From: Enterovirga sp.
GTDB lineage: Bacteria; Pseudomonadota; Alphaproteobacteria; Rhizobiales; Beijerinckiaceae
Assembly: GCF_028290205.1 (NCBI RefSeq)
Contig: NZ_JAQGKF010000026.1
Span: 1-34,628 of the forward strand
Direction: 5' to 3'
DNA length: 34,628 nt
The position numbers and the translations under genes are program-made. Numbering within the stretch: position 1 is the first letter of the stretch; every line of letters starts with the position of its first letter. Shown piece after piece: positions 7,267-16,049 of the stretch. The notes under the pieces were generated by a model. It worked only from the letters and a program-made list of their open reading frames with translations, did not search any database and was not told where the DNA came from.

Positions 7267-7373
7267 CGGATCCTCGCGACGGCATCGCGCCGTCACACCC
7301 TAAGACCCCGGCCGAGACGGCTGCAATGGGCGAGAGGTCGCGCGTGCAGTCCGGGCCGCGCCGCGCAAGCGGA

Positions 7374-8399
7374 TCAGCGCTCGGCGATGTAGCCCTTGGG
7401 GGTGACCACGACCCATTGCCGGCCGCGGCGCTCGATCGATTCGACCCGGCCGATGCCCGGCACGGTGTAGCCGACCGCCACGTCGAGATAGCGGCCGGCG
7501 CGGGTCTCGATCAGCGCGAAACCGCTGTCGAAATCGCGCACGAAATATCCTTCGACCTTGGTCTTGCGCGGGTCGATCTCCGCCTTGGGCGGCGCCACCT
7601 CGCCGATGGAGCCGGTCTGGGCGACGTCGACGCCCTCACGGCCAGCCGGTTTTGGGGGCGGGGTCGGCGCGGCCGCGACTTGGCCGATGGCCAGGCTCTT
7701 CTCGATGCGGTCGAGCCGCTCGGTCATGGCCTGGAGGCGAGCCGGGTCGCGCTGCGCCTTTTCGAGGCGCTCCACCGTGTCGGCCATGCGGCCGATCCGG
7801 GCCGCCTGGTCCTGGTTGGCGCGCTCCAGCTTGTCGGCGAGCTGCGCCTGGCGGGACAGGATCTCGGCGCGGGTCTTGTCGCGCTCGCCCTTGAACCCTT
7901 CCACGGAGCCGCGCAGCGACTTCGTCTCGGCTGCGAGCCGGGCGAGTTCCTGGTTCGTGTGGCGCAGATCGGCCACGGTGGTCTCGAGCTGCGCCAGGGT
8001 CGAGGCGCCGGGGCCTGCGGTCGAGCTGCCGAGCCCGTAGCCGACGCCGAGTGAGAGCACGATCGCCGCAGCCGCAGCCGCCGGGGCCAGAGCCGGCCGT
8101 GCCGCCTGCAGCCTGGCGCCGAGGGCGGTCATGTCGATGCCGTGGCGGGTCGGCCGGACGGACTCGACCAGGCGGGAGGCCTTGAGCCGCGTCGCGGGCG
8201 CAGGCTGCTCGGCAGACGGGGTCTCGGCCGCGGCCGCCGTCTCCGCCGTCACGCTCTCGGCTGCCGGCAAAGCGGCGCTTTCCGAAACTGTCTGCCCGGT
8301 CTCCACAGGGGCCGAGCCGGCCGCCTGCGGCCGAACCTCTGCCGTCCGCTTGAACCTGGACGTGAAACGCGAAGCTTTCATGAAACCCGACTCCGGCAT
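7374..8399 (-). CDS. Membrane-anchored coiled-coil protein, unknown function
   Basis: A 341-residue protein. Residues 1-95 are hydrophilic, rich in Ala, Glu and Thr, and include RLKASRLVESVRPTRHGIDM. One transmembrane helix follows (about 103-125), containing AAAAAAIVLSLGVGYGLG. Residues about 135-235 are a predicted coiled coil (LAQLETTVADLRHTNQELAR and similar heptads). The C-terminal 65 residues, VEGYFVRDFDSGFALIET to KGYIAER, look like a small folded beta domain that would lie outside the membrane. Such proteins are familiar in Hyphomicrobiales without an assigned function. ATG at 8381 (MKASRF, preceded by GGAG) is an equally good start. Confidence 0.75.
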   Translation of the reverse strand: MPESGFMKASRFTSRFKRTAEVRPQAAGSAPVETGQTVSESAALPAAESVTAETAAAAETPSAEQPAPATRLKASRLVESVRPTRHGIDMTALGARLQAARPALAPAAAAAAIVLSLGVGYGLGSSTAGPGASTLAQLETTVADLRHTNQELARLAAETKSLRGSVEGFKGERDKTRAEILSRQAQLADKLERANQDQAARIGRMADTVERLEKAQRDPARLQAMTERLDRIEKSLAIGQVAAAPTPPPKPAGREGVDVAQTGSIGEVAPPKAEIDPRKTKVEGYFVRDFDSGFALIETRAGRYLDVAVGYTVPGIGRVESIERRGRQWVVVTPKGYIAER

Positions 8400-8574
8400 C
8401 GCCTTCAGCCTTCACTAACCATGAGGCTTTACGAAACCGTTACGGCACGCGGCCGGCGGGGTGTTGGCCGACGGCACCCGTTCTCTTGGCGCAGGCCGCG
8501 GAAGACTTTGGGCCGCGACGGTGCGCGGGGGCGCGACCCGCCTGGACGGCGCCGATCCGGGCGCGCTGTCCGGT

Positions 8575-10101
8575 TCAGCCTGCGAGGAGCGAGCGGCCGG
8601 TCATCTCGGGGGGCTGCGGCAGCTCCATCAAGGCCAGCAGCGTCGGGGCGATGTCGGCGAGGCGGCCGTCATGCAGCGTGGCGCCGGCGACGCCGGCCAG
8701 CACCACCGGAACCGGGTTCGTGGTGTGCGCCGTGTGCGGCCCTCCGCCCACGGGGTCGCGCATCAGCTCGGCATTGCCGTGGTCGGCTGTGACCAGAAGC
8801 GCCCCGCCGGCCGCCAGCACGGCTTCGGCGATGCGGCCGAGGCCGCGATCCGCCGCCTCGACCGCCCGAATGGCGGCGTCCAGGCTGCCGGTGTGGCCGA
8901 CCATGTCGGGATTGGCGAAGTTCAGGACGGCGAGGTCGAAGCGGCCGGACCGGATCGCCGCGACGGCGAGGTCGGTCAGCTCGGGCGCCGACATCTGCGG
9001 CTGCAGGTCGTAGGTCGCGACCTTGGGGGAGGGCGCCATGATGCGCTCCTCACCGGGAAACGGCGTCTCCCGGCCGCCGTTCAGGAAGTAGGTGACGTGC
9101 GGGTATTTCTCCGTCTCGGCCATGCGGAGCTGGGTCCGGCCGGCGCGCGACACGACCTCGCCCAGGATGTTGTCCAGGCTCTGCGGCGCGAAGATCGTGC
9201 CCATCAGGCGGTCGAGCTCGGTCGAATACTGGGTCAGCCCCAGCGCCGCCGCGACCGCGACGGGCCGGGTCCGGGCGAAGCCCGCGAAGGCCGGGTCGAG
9301 CAGGGCCTCGAGGATTTCGCGAACCCGGTCGGCCCGGAAGTTGAAGCACAGGATGCCGTCGCCGTCCCGCATGCCGGCATAGCCGCCGATGGCGGCCGGG
9401 ATCACGAACTCGTCCGTGACATCCTGGCCGTAGGCCGCGGCCATCACGGCGGCCGGATCGGTGAAGCGCGGGCCGGCGCCGTCGGCCATGGCCGCGTAGG
9501 CCTTGCCGACCCGCTCCCAACGGTGGTCGCGGTCCATGCTGAAATAGCGCCCGCAGACCGTGGCGATGCGGGCTCCGGCCGGCAGCGCGGCTGAGAGCCG
9601 GGCCAGATCCTCGGCCCCGGACCGGGGAGGGGTGTCGCGGCCGTCCGTCCAGGCGTGCAGCGCAACCGGAATGCCGGCCTCGGTCACGATGCGGGCGAGG
9701 GCGACGGCATGGTCCTGATGGGCGTGCACGCCGCCCGGGGAGACGAGCCCCATGAGGTGGCAGGTTCCGCCCGTCTCCCTGAGCCGGGCTACCAGGCTGC
9801 CGAGCGCTGGGTTGAGGGCCATGGTGCCGCTGTCGATCGCGGCCGCGATGCGGGGCAGGTCCTGCATCACGATGCGGCCCGCCCCGATATTCAGGTGGCC
9901 GACCTCGGAATTGCCCATCTGGCCGTCCGGCAACCCGACATCGAGCCCGCTGGTGCGCAGAAAGGCGCGCGGGCCCGCGGCCCAGAGCCGGTCGAAATTC
10001 GGCTTCACGGCCTGGGCGACGGCGTTGTCGGCCGGGTCCTCGCGCCAGCCGAACCCGTCCAGGATCACCAGCATCACGGGGCGGCGGCGTTGCGGCGTCA
10101 T
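8575..10101 (-). CDS. gpmI: 2,3-bisphosphoglycerate-independent phosphoglycerate mutase
   Basis: A 508-residue cytosolic, Mn-dependent enzyme interconverting 3- and 2-phosphoglycerate in glycolysis and gluconeogenesis. VILDGFGWRED holds the metal ligand D15. GQMGNSEVGHLNIGAGR holds the phosphoserine nucleophile S65. NFRADRVRE, FANPDMVGHTG and TADHGNAELM are the remaining family signatures, in the right order. Length is normal. GAGGTCCCC precedes the ATG. It lies 75 bases downstream of hemF on the same strand, with a stem-loop between them, so co-transcription is uncertain. Confidence 0.97.
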   Translation of the reverse strand: MTPQRRRPVMLVILDGFGWREDPADNAVAQAVKPNFDRLWAAGPRAFLRTSGLDVGLPDGQMGNSEVGHLNIGAGRIVMQDLPRIAAAIDSGTMALNPALGSLVARLRETGGTCHLMGLVSPGGVHAHQDHAVALARIVTEAGIPVALHAWTDGRDTPPRSGAEDLARLSAALPAGARIATVCGRYFSMDRDHRWERVGKAYAAMADGAGPRFTDPAAVMAAAYGQDVTDEFVIPAAIGGYAGMRDGDGILCFNFRADRVREILEALLDPAFAGFARTRPVAVAAALGLTQYSTELDRLMGTIFAPQSLDNILGEVVSRAGRTQLRMAETEKYPHVTYFLNGGRETPFPGEERIMAPSPKVATYDLQPQMSAPELTDLAVAAIRSGRFDLAVLNFANPDMVGHTGSLDAAIRAVEAADRGLGRIAEAVLAAGGALLVTADHGNAELMRDPVGGGPHTAHTTNPVPVVLAGVAGATLHDGRLADIAPTLLALMELPQPPEMTGRSLLAG

Positions 10102-10137
10102 GGGGACCTCGGCGGACGGGCGGCGGCATAGAGCATC

Positions 10138-10160
10138 GGAGGGCCGCTGTCGCGCCCTCC
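10138..10160 (-). terminator. Stem-loop after hemF, possible terminator
   Basis: GGAGGGC (10138-10144) and GCCCTCC (10154-10160) form a 7-bp perfect stem with a 9-base loop, 17 bases beyond the hemF stop. On the minus strand it is followed by GATGCTCTATG, only weakly T-rich. It could separate hemH-hemF from gpmI. Confidence 0.35.
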
Positions 10161-10176
10161 CGGCCGGAAGCTGAAG

Positions 10177-11100
10177 CTAGGGCCAGCGGACGGTGGGCGG
10201 CAGGCTCGACAGGATGGACGCGACGTTGCCGCCGGTCTTCAGGCCGAAGATGGTGCCGCGGTCGTAGAGGAGGTTGAACTCCACGTAGCGGCCGCGCCGC
10301 ACCTGCTGCTCGTGGCGGTCCGCCTCTGTCCAGGGCGTGCGGACATTGCGGCGGACGATCTCCGGATAGACCCGGAGAAAGGCCTCGCCGACCGCCCGGG
10401 TGAAGGCGAAATCGGTATCCGGCTCGCCCCACAGGTAGTCGTAGAAGATGCCGCCGATGCCCCGCGGCTCGTTGCGGTGCTTGAGGTGGAAATACTCGTC
10501 GCACCAGGCCCGGTAGCGCCCGTAGGAGTCGGACGGGTGCAGGCCGCAGGCCTGCTGCAGCGCGGCATGGAAGGCCTGGCTGTCCGGATCGTCCTGGCGC
10601 CGGCGCCGGTCCAGCACCGGCGTCAGGTCGGCGCCGCCTCCGAACCAGGGTTTCGAGGTGACCACGAAGCGCGTGTTCATGTGCACGGTCGGGACGTGCG
10701 GGTTCCAGGGATGGGCGATCAGTGAGACGCCGCTGGCCCAGAAGCGCGGATCCGCCTCCGTGCCCGGGATCTGGGCCCGGAATTCGGGTGCGAACTCGCC
10801 ATGCACCGTGGACACGTGAATGCCGGCCTTCTCGAAGACCCGGCCCTTGAGCATGGACATGACGCCGCCGCCGCCCGGCGCTCCGGTGTGGTCGGTGCGG
10901 CTCCAGGGCGTCCGCTGGAAGGTTCCCGGCTCGGATCCCGCTTCGGGCGAAAAGGGGCCCTCGGCCTCGGCCTCGAGCCGCTCGAAGGCGGCGCAGAGCC
11001 GGTCCCGGAGGGCGGCGAACCAGAGCGGCGCCTCGCCCTGGAGGCGCTCCACCACGGCCGGATCGGCCGGCCCCGCGGCCCCGGACGGCGCCGCGCTCAC
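10177..11100 (-). CDS. hemF: Oxygen-dependent coproporphyrinogen III oxidase
   Basis: A 307-residue enzyme that oxidatively decarboxylates coproporphyrinogen III to protoporphyrinogen IX using O2. Family signatures appear in order: [36 protein letters not shown] (with conserved His), [28 protein letters not shown] and [15 protein letters not shown]. The GTG start (11098-11100) overlaps the hemH stop as GTGA and yields the normal family length; no nearby ATG would. Expected partner HemJ or HemG (protoporphyrinogen oxidase) is not in the window. Use of HemF points to aerobic life. Confidence 0.95.
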   Translation of the reverse strand: MSAAPSGAAGPADPAVVERLQGEAPLWFAALRDRLCAAFERLEAEAEGPFSPEAGSEPGTFQRTPWSRTDHTGAPGGGGVMSMLKGRVFEKAGIHVSTVHGEFAPEFRAQIPGTEADPRFWASGVSLIAHPWNPHVPTVHMNTRFVVTSKPWFGGGADLTPVLDRRRRQDDPDSQAFHAALQQACGLHPSDSYGRYRAWCDEYFHLKHRNEPRGIGGIFYDYLWGEPDTDFAFTRAVGEAFLRVYPEIVRRNVRTPWTEADRHEQQVRRGRYVEFNLLYDRGTIFGLKTGGNVASILSSLPPTVRWP

Positions 11101-12197
11101 GGGCGCCCGGCCCCGGTGTCGAGCCAGCCCATCAGCTCGCGCTCGACCACGTGGTGGATGACCCGCATCCCCTCCGGGCCGTCGTTCAGGCAGGGCAGAT
11201 AGGCGAAATGCTCGCCGCCATGGCCCTCGAAATACTCCCGGTTCTCGCCGTCGAGTTCCTCCAGCGTCTCCAGGCAATCCGCCGTGAAGCCCGGCGCCAC
11301 GATCGCCAGGCTCTTCACGCCGCTCTTGGCGAGCCCGATCACGGTCTCGTCCGTATAGGGCTTCAGCCATTCGGCGGTCCCGAACCGGGACTGGAAGGCG
11401 TAGCGGAAGCGCTCCTCGGGCCAGCCGAACCGCTCGCGCATCAGCCGCCAAGTCTTGACGCAGTGGCAATGGTAGGGGTCGCCCTTGAGCAGGTAATCCT
11501 TGGGCACGCCGTGGAACGAGACCAGGATCACCTCGGGCTCGAAGGTGAGCCGGGCGAGATCGGCCCGCATCTTGTCCACCAGGGCGTCGATATAGACCGG
11601 GTCGTCGTGCCAGGGCGGCGCCACCCGGATGGCCGGCTGCCAGCGCATCCGGCTCAGGGCGGCGAAGACCTGATCGCACGCGGTCGCCGAGGTGGCGGCG
11701 GAATATTGGGGGTAGAGCGGCACCGTCAGGATACGGTCGCAGCCCTGGTCCAGCAGGGCCTGGATGCGCTCGGCCGTGCGGGGCAGGCCGTAGCGCATGG
11801 ACCAGTCCACCACCACGCGGTCGCCGGCGATCTGCTGCAGGTGGCGGCCGAGATCCTCGGCCTGGGCGCGGGTGATCGTCTTGAGCGGGCCCTCGTCCCG
11901 CTCCCGGTTCCAGATCTTGGCGTAGTCGCGACCCTTCGGCCCGGGACGCTTGGTCAGGATGATGCCGTTCAGGATCGGCCACCAGATCAGCCGCGACGTC
12001 TCGATCACGCGCCGGTCGGACAGGAACTCCTTCAGGTAGCGCCGCATGGACCAGTAATCGGTCCCCTCCGGCGTGCCGAGGTTCATCAGCAGCACGCCGA
12101 TCCGGCCGGACCTGACGGGGGGATGACCGGCCGGGCGGGGGCCCGCGCCGGACGGGGGGGCGTCGACCAGCACGGCCGCTTCTGTCCTCGCGTTCAT
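11097..12197 (-). CDS. hemH: Ferrochelatase
   Basis: A 366-residue enzyme inserting Fe2+ into protoporphyrin IX, the last step of protohaem synthesis. [20 protein letters not shown] is the typical start of the catalytic core. [20 protein letters not shown] holds the metal-handling His (about H229). YQSRFG-like [15 protein letters not shown] and [16 protein letters not shown] follow. About 30 residues of poorly conserved N-terminus precede the core. ATG at 12197 is preferred because AGAGG lies 5 bases upstream; ATG at 12215 would add six residues. The last four bases overlap the hemF start, so the two haem genes are translationally coupled. It is divergent from ung. Confidence 0.95.
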   Translation of the reverse strand: MNARTEAAVLVDAPPSGAGPRPAGHPPVRSGRIGVLLMNLGTPEGTDYWSMRRYLKEFLSDRRVIETSRLIWWPILNGIILTKRPGPKGRDYAKIWNRERDEGPLKTITRAQAEDLGRHLQQIAGDRVVVDWSMRYGLPRTAERIQALLDQGCDRILTVPLYPQYSAATSATACDQVFAALSRMRWQPAIRVAPPWHDDPVYIDALVDKMRADLARLTFEPEVILVSFHGVPKDYLLKGDPYHCHCVKTWRLMRERFGWPEERFRYAFQSRFGTAEWLKPYTDETVIGLAKSGVKSLAIVAPGFTADCLETLEELDGENREYFEGHGGEHFAYLPCLNDGPEGMRVIHHVVERELMGWLDTGAGRP

Positions 12198-12286
12198 GGC
12201 GCCTCTGTAGGTCATCGGCGGCGAGATGCCAGCCGGGCAGCCTGTCGCGCTTGACGGCTTGCGGGCCGGCGCGGCAGCAGGCCCAT

Positions 12287-13009
12287 ATGGGTGTGCACAA
12301 GGACGAGGTCTCGCCGGCCGGACCCGTGGCGGCGGCGTTGGCCGCCTTGCGGGCCGACCCCGCCGCTGCTTCGGGCTGGTGCCGGCTGCCGTTTTTCGCC
12401 GAGGGCGAGGCCGACCGCATCGCGGCGGCGCTGGACGGGGGCGGCGCCGAGATCACGCCGCCTCCGGCCGACATCTTCCGGGCGCTGTCGCTGACGCCTC
12501 TCGGCAATGTGAAGGCGGTGATCCTCGGTCAGGACCCCTATCCGCGGCCCGGAGACGCGCACGGCCTCGCCTTCTCCTTTGTCGGAGCGGGCCGGATGCC
12601 GCCCTCGCTGCGGACCATTCTGGCCGAACTCGCGGCCGATCTCGGCGGCCCGGTGCCGGCCCGGGGCGACCTGTCCGGCTGGGCGCGGCAAGGGGTGCTC
12701 CTCCTCAACACGGCGCTGACCACGCTGGCCGGAACCCCGGGCGCCCATCTCCGGCTCGGCTGGTCGCGGCTCGCCGACGAGGCGGTGGCCGCGGTCTCGG
12801 CCGGGCGCCCGGCCGTCGCCTTCCTCCTCTGGGGCGCGAGCGCCCGGGCCCGGGCGCCGCTGATCGACGCGAGCCGCCACCTGATCCTTGCGAGCGGCCA
12901 CCCCTCGCCGCTGAACCGCGCCCGCGACTTCCCCGGCACGCGTCCGTTCAGCCAGAGCAGCCGCTGGCTTCGCGCGCACGGGATCGAGCCGCCCGACTGG
13001 CAGCTCTGA
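12287..13009 (+). CDS. ung: Uracil-DNA glycosylase, family 1
   Basis: A 240-residue base-excision repair enzyme that removes uracil from DNA. The catalytic motif reads [17 protein letters not shown] with the general base D83. In the E. coli enzyme this is GQDPYHGPGQAHGLAFS, so the motif His is Pro here. [15 protein letters not shown] and LLWGASA are also typical. The second active-site motif GHPSPLN carries H205. The C-terminus [19 protein letters not shown] matches the family end. Start chosen at [11 protein letters not shown] at 12251 would add twelve residues. It is divergent from hemH and converges on the HD-GYP gene. Confidence 0.92.
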   Translation: MGVHKDEVSPAGPVAAALAALRADPAAASGWCRLPFFAEGEADRIAAALDGGGAEITPPPADIFRALSLTPLGNVKAVILGQDPYPRPGDAHGLAFSFVGAGRMPPSLRTILAELAADLGGPVPARGDLSGWARQGVLLLNTALTTLAGTPGAHLRLGWSRLADEAVAAVSAGRPAVAFLLWGASARARAPLIDASRHLILASGHPSPLNRARDFPGTRPFSQSSRWLRAHGIEPPDWQL

Positions 13010-13022
13010 ACCGGCCGGGGGC

Positions 13023-14360
13023 TCAGGCGGCCGCGGGTTCGGGCGACATCGCCGCCCGCGACGGCCCGTACAGGGCCTCGACGTCCGGCCACCGGCTCAC
13101 CAGCGCCTGGACGCAATCGGGGTCGAATTGTGTGCCGGCATTGGCGAGAAGGAAGCTGCGCACCTCGTCCAGCGTCCAGCCCTTCTTGTAGGCCCGCTTG
13201 GAGGCGAGGGCGTCCGAGACGTCCGCCACGGCCGCGATCCGGCCCGACAGGGGGATCTGTTCGCCCTTGAGCCGGCGCGGATAGCCGGCGCCGTCCCAAC
13301 GCTCGTGGTGGCTGAGCGCGATCTCGGCCGCGAGCTGGATCAGCTCCGAATCGCTGTCGCGCAGAACCTCGTAGCCATGTTCGGCATGCTTCTCCATGGC
13401 CCGGCGCTCCTCCGGATCGAGGGGGCCGTTCTTGAACATGATGGCGTCGGACACGCCGACCTTGCCGATGTCGTGCAGCGGCGCCGCCCGGTGGATGTTG
13501 TCGACCACGTGCCGGTCGAGACCCATTCCCTCGGCCGTCACCCGGCACAGGGTCGCCATGCGCATGATGTGGTCCCCGGTGTCGCCGTCCCGCTTCTCAG
13601 TGGCCCGGGACAGGCGGAGGATGACCTCCTGCTCGCGCTGCTCGATGGCCGCGGTGGCGCGTCGGATCTCGCCGATCATGACGTTGAAGGTCCGGGCGAG
13701 CGCGCCGACCTCGTCGTCCCGCCGGACCTGCACGCTGCCCTGGTAATCGTGCGTCTGGCCGATCCGGCTCATGGTGCGGCCGAGTTCGGCCAGCGGCTCG
13801 GTGATGGAGGCCTGGAGCCGCACGGAGATCAGCAGCCCGATCGAGGCCGCGAGCGCCGAGCCGAGGGCCGTCGGCAGCAGCGTCCGCCACAGGGTGGCGT
13901 CGAGATCGCTCACGTCGGCCACAAGAATCAGGCGCCCGATTTGCTCTCCCGAATCGATGACCGGCACGGCGACCTGAGCCGTTCGGCTCTTCAGCAGCTT
14001 GAGAACGGACCCCGCTTCACGGTCGCTGAGATCCAGGTCGCCCGCGAGCCTGACCGCCCCGCCGAGTTGGGCGATGCGCCGACCGGCCCTGTCCTGGACC
14101 TCGGCGTAGACCACTGTCGGCACCCGGGCGATGGCCCGGATGGCCTGCGTGACCGTGACCTCGCTGCCGGCGGCGAGCCCGGGCCCGGCTGCAGCGGCAA
14201 AGGCCTGCGCCGCGGCCAGAAGCGTGTTGCGCTTGCTGTCGAGATAGCGGTGAGCCTCGTGGAACAGCCCCAGGCCGGCATTGAGAAGCAGCGCGGCCCC
14301 GACGGACAGCAGAACCAGCCGCCTCAACTGAGCTCGAATGGTTCGGGCAGGGCGCAACAT
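13023..14360 (-). CDS. Membrane HD-GYP cyclic-di-GMP phosphodiesterase with HAMP domain
   Basis: A 445-residue inner-membrane signalling protein. TM1 is about residues 13-32. A periplasmic sensor region runs about 33-158, with YAEVQDRAGRRIAQLGG resembling dCache/PAS-like strands. TM2 is about 160-180. A HAMP linker runs about 181-235 (ITEPLAELGRTMSRI, DDEVGALARTFNVMI). The HD-GYP domain follows: TGDHIMRM, LHDIGKVG (H296, D297), HHERWDGAGYP (GYP at 359-361) and RIAAVADVSDALASKRAYK. All metal-binding residues look present, so hydrolysis of cyclic di-GMP is likely. It is divergent from a TadG-like gene, hinting at control of adhesion or surface life. Confidence 0.9.
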   Translation of the reverse strand: MLRPARTIRAQLRRLVLLSVGAALLLNAGLGLFHEAHRYLDSKRNTLLAAAQAFAAAAGPGLAAGSEVTVTQAIRAIARVPTVVYAEVQDRAGRRIAQLGGAVRLAGDLDLSDREAGSVLKLLKSRTAQVAVPVIDSGEQIGRLILVADVSDLDATLWRTLLPTALGSALAASIGLLISVRLQASITEPLAELGRTMSRIGQTHDYQGSVQVRRDDEVGALARTFNVMIGEIRRATAAIEQREQEVILRLSRATEKRDGDTGDHIMRMATLCRVTAEGMGLDRHVVDNIHRAAPLHDIGKVGVSDAIMFKNGPLDPEERRAMEKHAEHGYEVLRDSDSELIQLAAEIALSHHERWDGAGYPRRLKGEQIPLSGRIAAVADVSDALASKRAYKKGWTLDEVRSFLLANAGTQFDPDCVQALVSRWPDVEALYGPSRAAMSPEPAAA

Positions 14361-14516
14361 GGCAAGCCTGTGGAGGGGCGGGACCGAGGGGTAACGCGGT
14401 TTCCCTTAGCAATTCCGCAACGATGATTCGAGATGGACCGTAACCAGAATACATTCCGGCCTGCCACACGCCACATTTAGGCTTCGTCCAGCCTTTGCTG
14501 TCACAAATGGGATGTC
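14361..14516. promoter_or_regulatory. Divergent promoter region between HD-GYP and TadG-like genes
   Basis: This 156-base gap is clearly richer in A and T than its flanks, especially 14395-14515, as expected for two back-to-back promoters. I could not fix convincing -35 and -10 boxes on either strand. Confidence 0.4.
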
Positions 14517-15761
14517 ATGACGTCCCTGATCACGACATTCCGCGCCAATGAGCGAGGTGGAGCCCTCGGCATCTTTGGGCTGTGCATGCCCCTCCTGGTG
14601 GGGTTGGTCGGAGCCGTGACCGACTACTCGACCTGGACGAACCAGCATCAGAAGCTCCAGAAGGCCGCGGACGCGGCTGCCATCGCGGCCGCCTCCGAAC
14701 TGTCCATGTCGGCAGGAGGCGACGCACGCGTGTTCAGCGTGGCCGAGAGCGTCGTCAGGTCCCAGGAGCTGGTCAATGTCGGGGATGGCGAGATCGGCGT
14801 CTCGGCGACCGTGGCGGGCGACCGCGGCTCGGTGACGGTGCAACTCAACCAGCGCAAGGCCGCCGTTCTGGGCATTCTCGTCACCCCCGGCCTGACGGAC
14901 GTCGCGGTGAGCGCGACGGCGACGCTGAGCGGCAAGCGTAAGGTCTGCGTGGTGGCGCTGGAGCCGAGCAAGAGCCACGCGCTCGAGCTCGACGGCGACT
15001 CCCGCCTCACCGCCCTCGACTGCGCGGTCATCTCGAATTCCACCCGGGCTTCCGGGCTGAAGGTGAAGGGCACCGCGGTGCTCACCGCGCCCTTCATCTG
15101 CTCGGCGGGTGGCTACGAGGTGCAAGGGCGGATCGAGGGGCAGCGGATCGCCGACTGTCCCCCGCAGCCCGACCCTCTCGAGCATCGGCCGCCGCCCCCC
15201 GTGGGACCGTGTCGCGAAAGCCGCAAGCTGGTGATCGAGACGGACACGACGCTGTTCCCGGGCACCTATTGCGGCGGCATCGAGATCAAGCAGCGGGCCC
15301 GCGTCACCGTCAATGACGGCATCGTCGTGATCAAGGACGGGCAGCTCAAGGTCAGCGATTCCGCCAGTCTCACGGGCCGAAATGTTGGCTTCTACTTCAC
15401 CGGGAGCGGCGCGAATTTCGACTTCCTGAGCAGTTCCACGGTGGATCTCGGGGCACCGCGCTCGGGCCCGCTGGCCGGGATCCTGTTCTATGGCGACAGG
15501 TCGGCTCCCGACACGCGGGAATACAAGATCACCAGCGACAACGCCCGCACGCTGCTGGGAACACTGTACATCCCGCAGGGATTTTTCACGATCGACTCCA
15601 AGAAGCCCGTGGCGGACCGATCGGCCTATACGGCGATCATCGCGCGGAAGATCGAGCTGAAGCACTCGCCGATTCTGACACTGAATGCGGATTACTACGC
15701 CACGGACGTTCCGGTGCCAGCCGGCCTGGCGCCCTCGAACCAGGTTCGCCTGACCCGTTGA
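14517..15761 (+). CDS. TadE/TadG-like pilus-associated membrane protein
   Basis: A 414-residue protein. The N-terminus has a short cytoplasmic piece containing ANERGG, then a hydrophobic helix (about 18-38, FGLCMPLLVGLVGAVTDYS), then TNQHQKLQKAADAAAIAAAS. That is the TadG-like Flp-pilus assembly signature, including the Ala-rich AADAAA stretch. The remaining 340 residues are exported and rich in beta strands (CVVALEPSKSHALELDG, FPGTYCGGIEIK, GRNVGFYFTGSG, GILFYGDRSA), with several Cys. Family members act in tight-adherence pilus systems or as stand-alone envelope proteins. No other tad gene is in the window, so this is an orphan. The ribosome binding site before the ATG is weak. Confidence 0.85.
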   Translation: MTSLITTFRANERGGALGIFGLCMPLLVGLVGAVTDYSTWTNQHQKLQKAADAAAIAAASELSMSAGGDARVFSVAESVVRSQELVNVGDGEIGVSATVAGDRGSVTVQLNQRKAAVLGILVTPGLTDVAVSATATLSGKRKVCVVALEPSKSHALELDGDSRLTALDCAVISNSTRASGLKVKGTAVLTAPFICSAGGYEVQGRIEGQRIADCPPQPDPLEHRPPPPVGPCRESRKLVIETDTTLFPGTYCGGIEIKQRARVTVNDGIVVIKDGQLKVSDSASLTGRNVGFYFTGSGANFDFLSSSTVDLGAPRSGPLAGILFYGDRSAPDTREYKITSDNARTLLGTLYIPQGFFTIDSKKPVADRSAYTAIIARKIELKHSPILTLNADYYATDVPVPAGLAPSNQVRLTR

Positions 15762-16049
15762 CCCCGGCCCCGGGTCGCCCCGCGATGGTCGGACGTGGCA
15801 CGGCGCGCGCCCTCCCGGTGGCCGCAGCGGCGGTTTAGAACTGCTCCGAAAGGCTGGCGCGTCCGCCCGATCTGGCGTATGGGACGGCCTGGCTGCGCCG
15901 CGCGCCCGAGCGTCCCATCCGCTCCTGCGCGCTCCCTCGGTTCGGGCACACCCGGGCGGCGCGCGCGATCTCCGCGCATCGGCCGAACACCCCCTCTGCG
16001 CAGCCCGCCTGCGCGTGTTCGCAACAAACGCCACCCACGAGGCCAGCCC
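15762..16049 (+). promoter_or_regulatory. Untranslated region upstream of acnA
   Basis: These 288 bases between the TadG-like gene and acnA hold no gene I can support. An 8-bp inverted repeat, ATGGGACG (15879-15886) with CGTCCCAT (15911-15918), has a 24-base gap and could be an operator or leader hairpin. GAGG at 16040-16043 is the likely ribosome binding site. No clear promoter boxes. Confidence 0.4.

Noticed and set aside
8400-8574. Possible small gene or RNA in the gap between gpmI and the coiled-coil protein gene
   Set aside because: No ribosome binding site with a plausible frame, no stem-loop of note and no promoter boxes that I could fix.
13010-13022. Possible terminator between convergent ung and HD-GYP genes
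   Set aside because: Only about 5 bp can pair around a 12-base loop; too weak to call.
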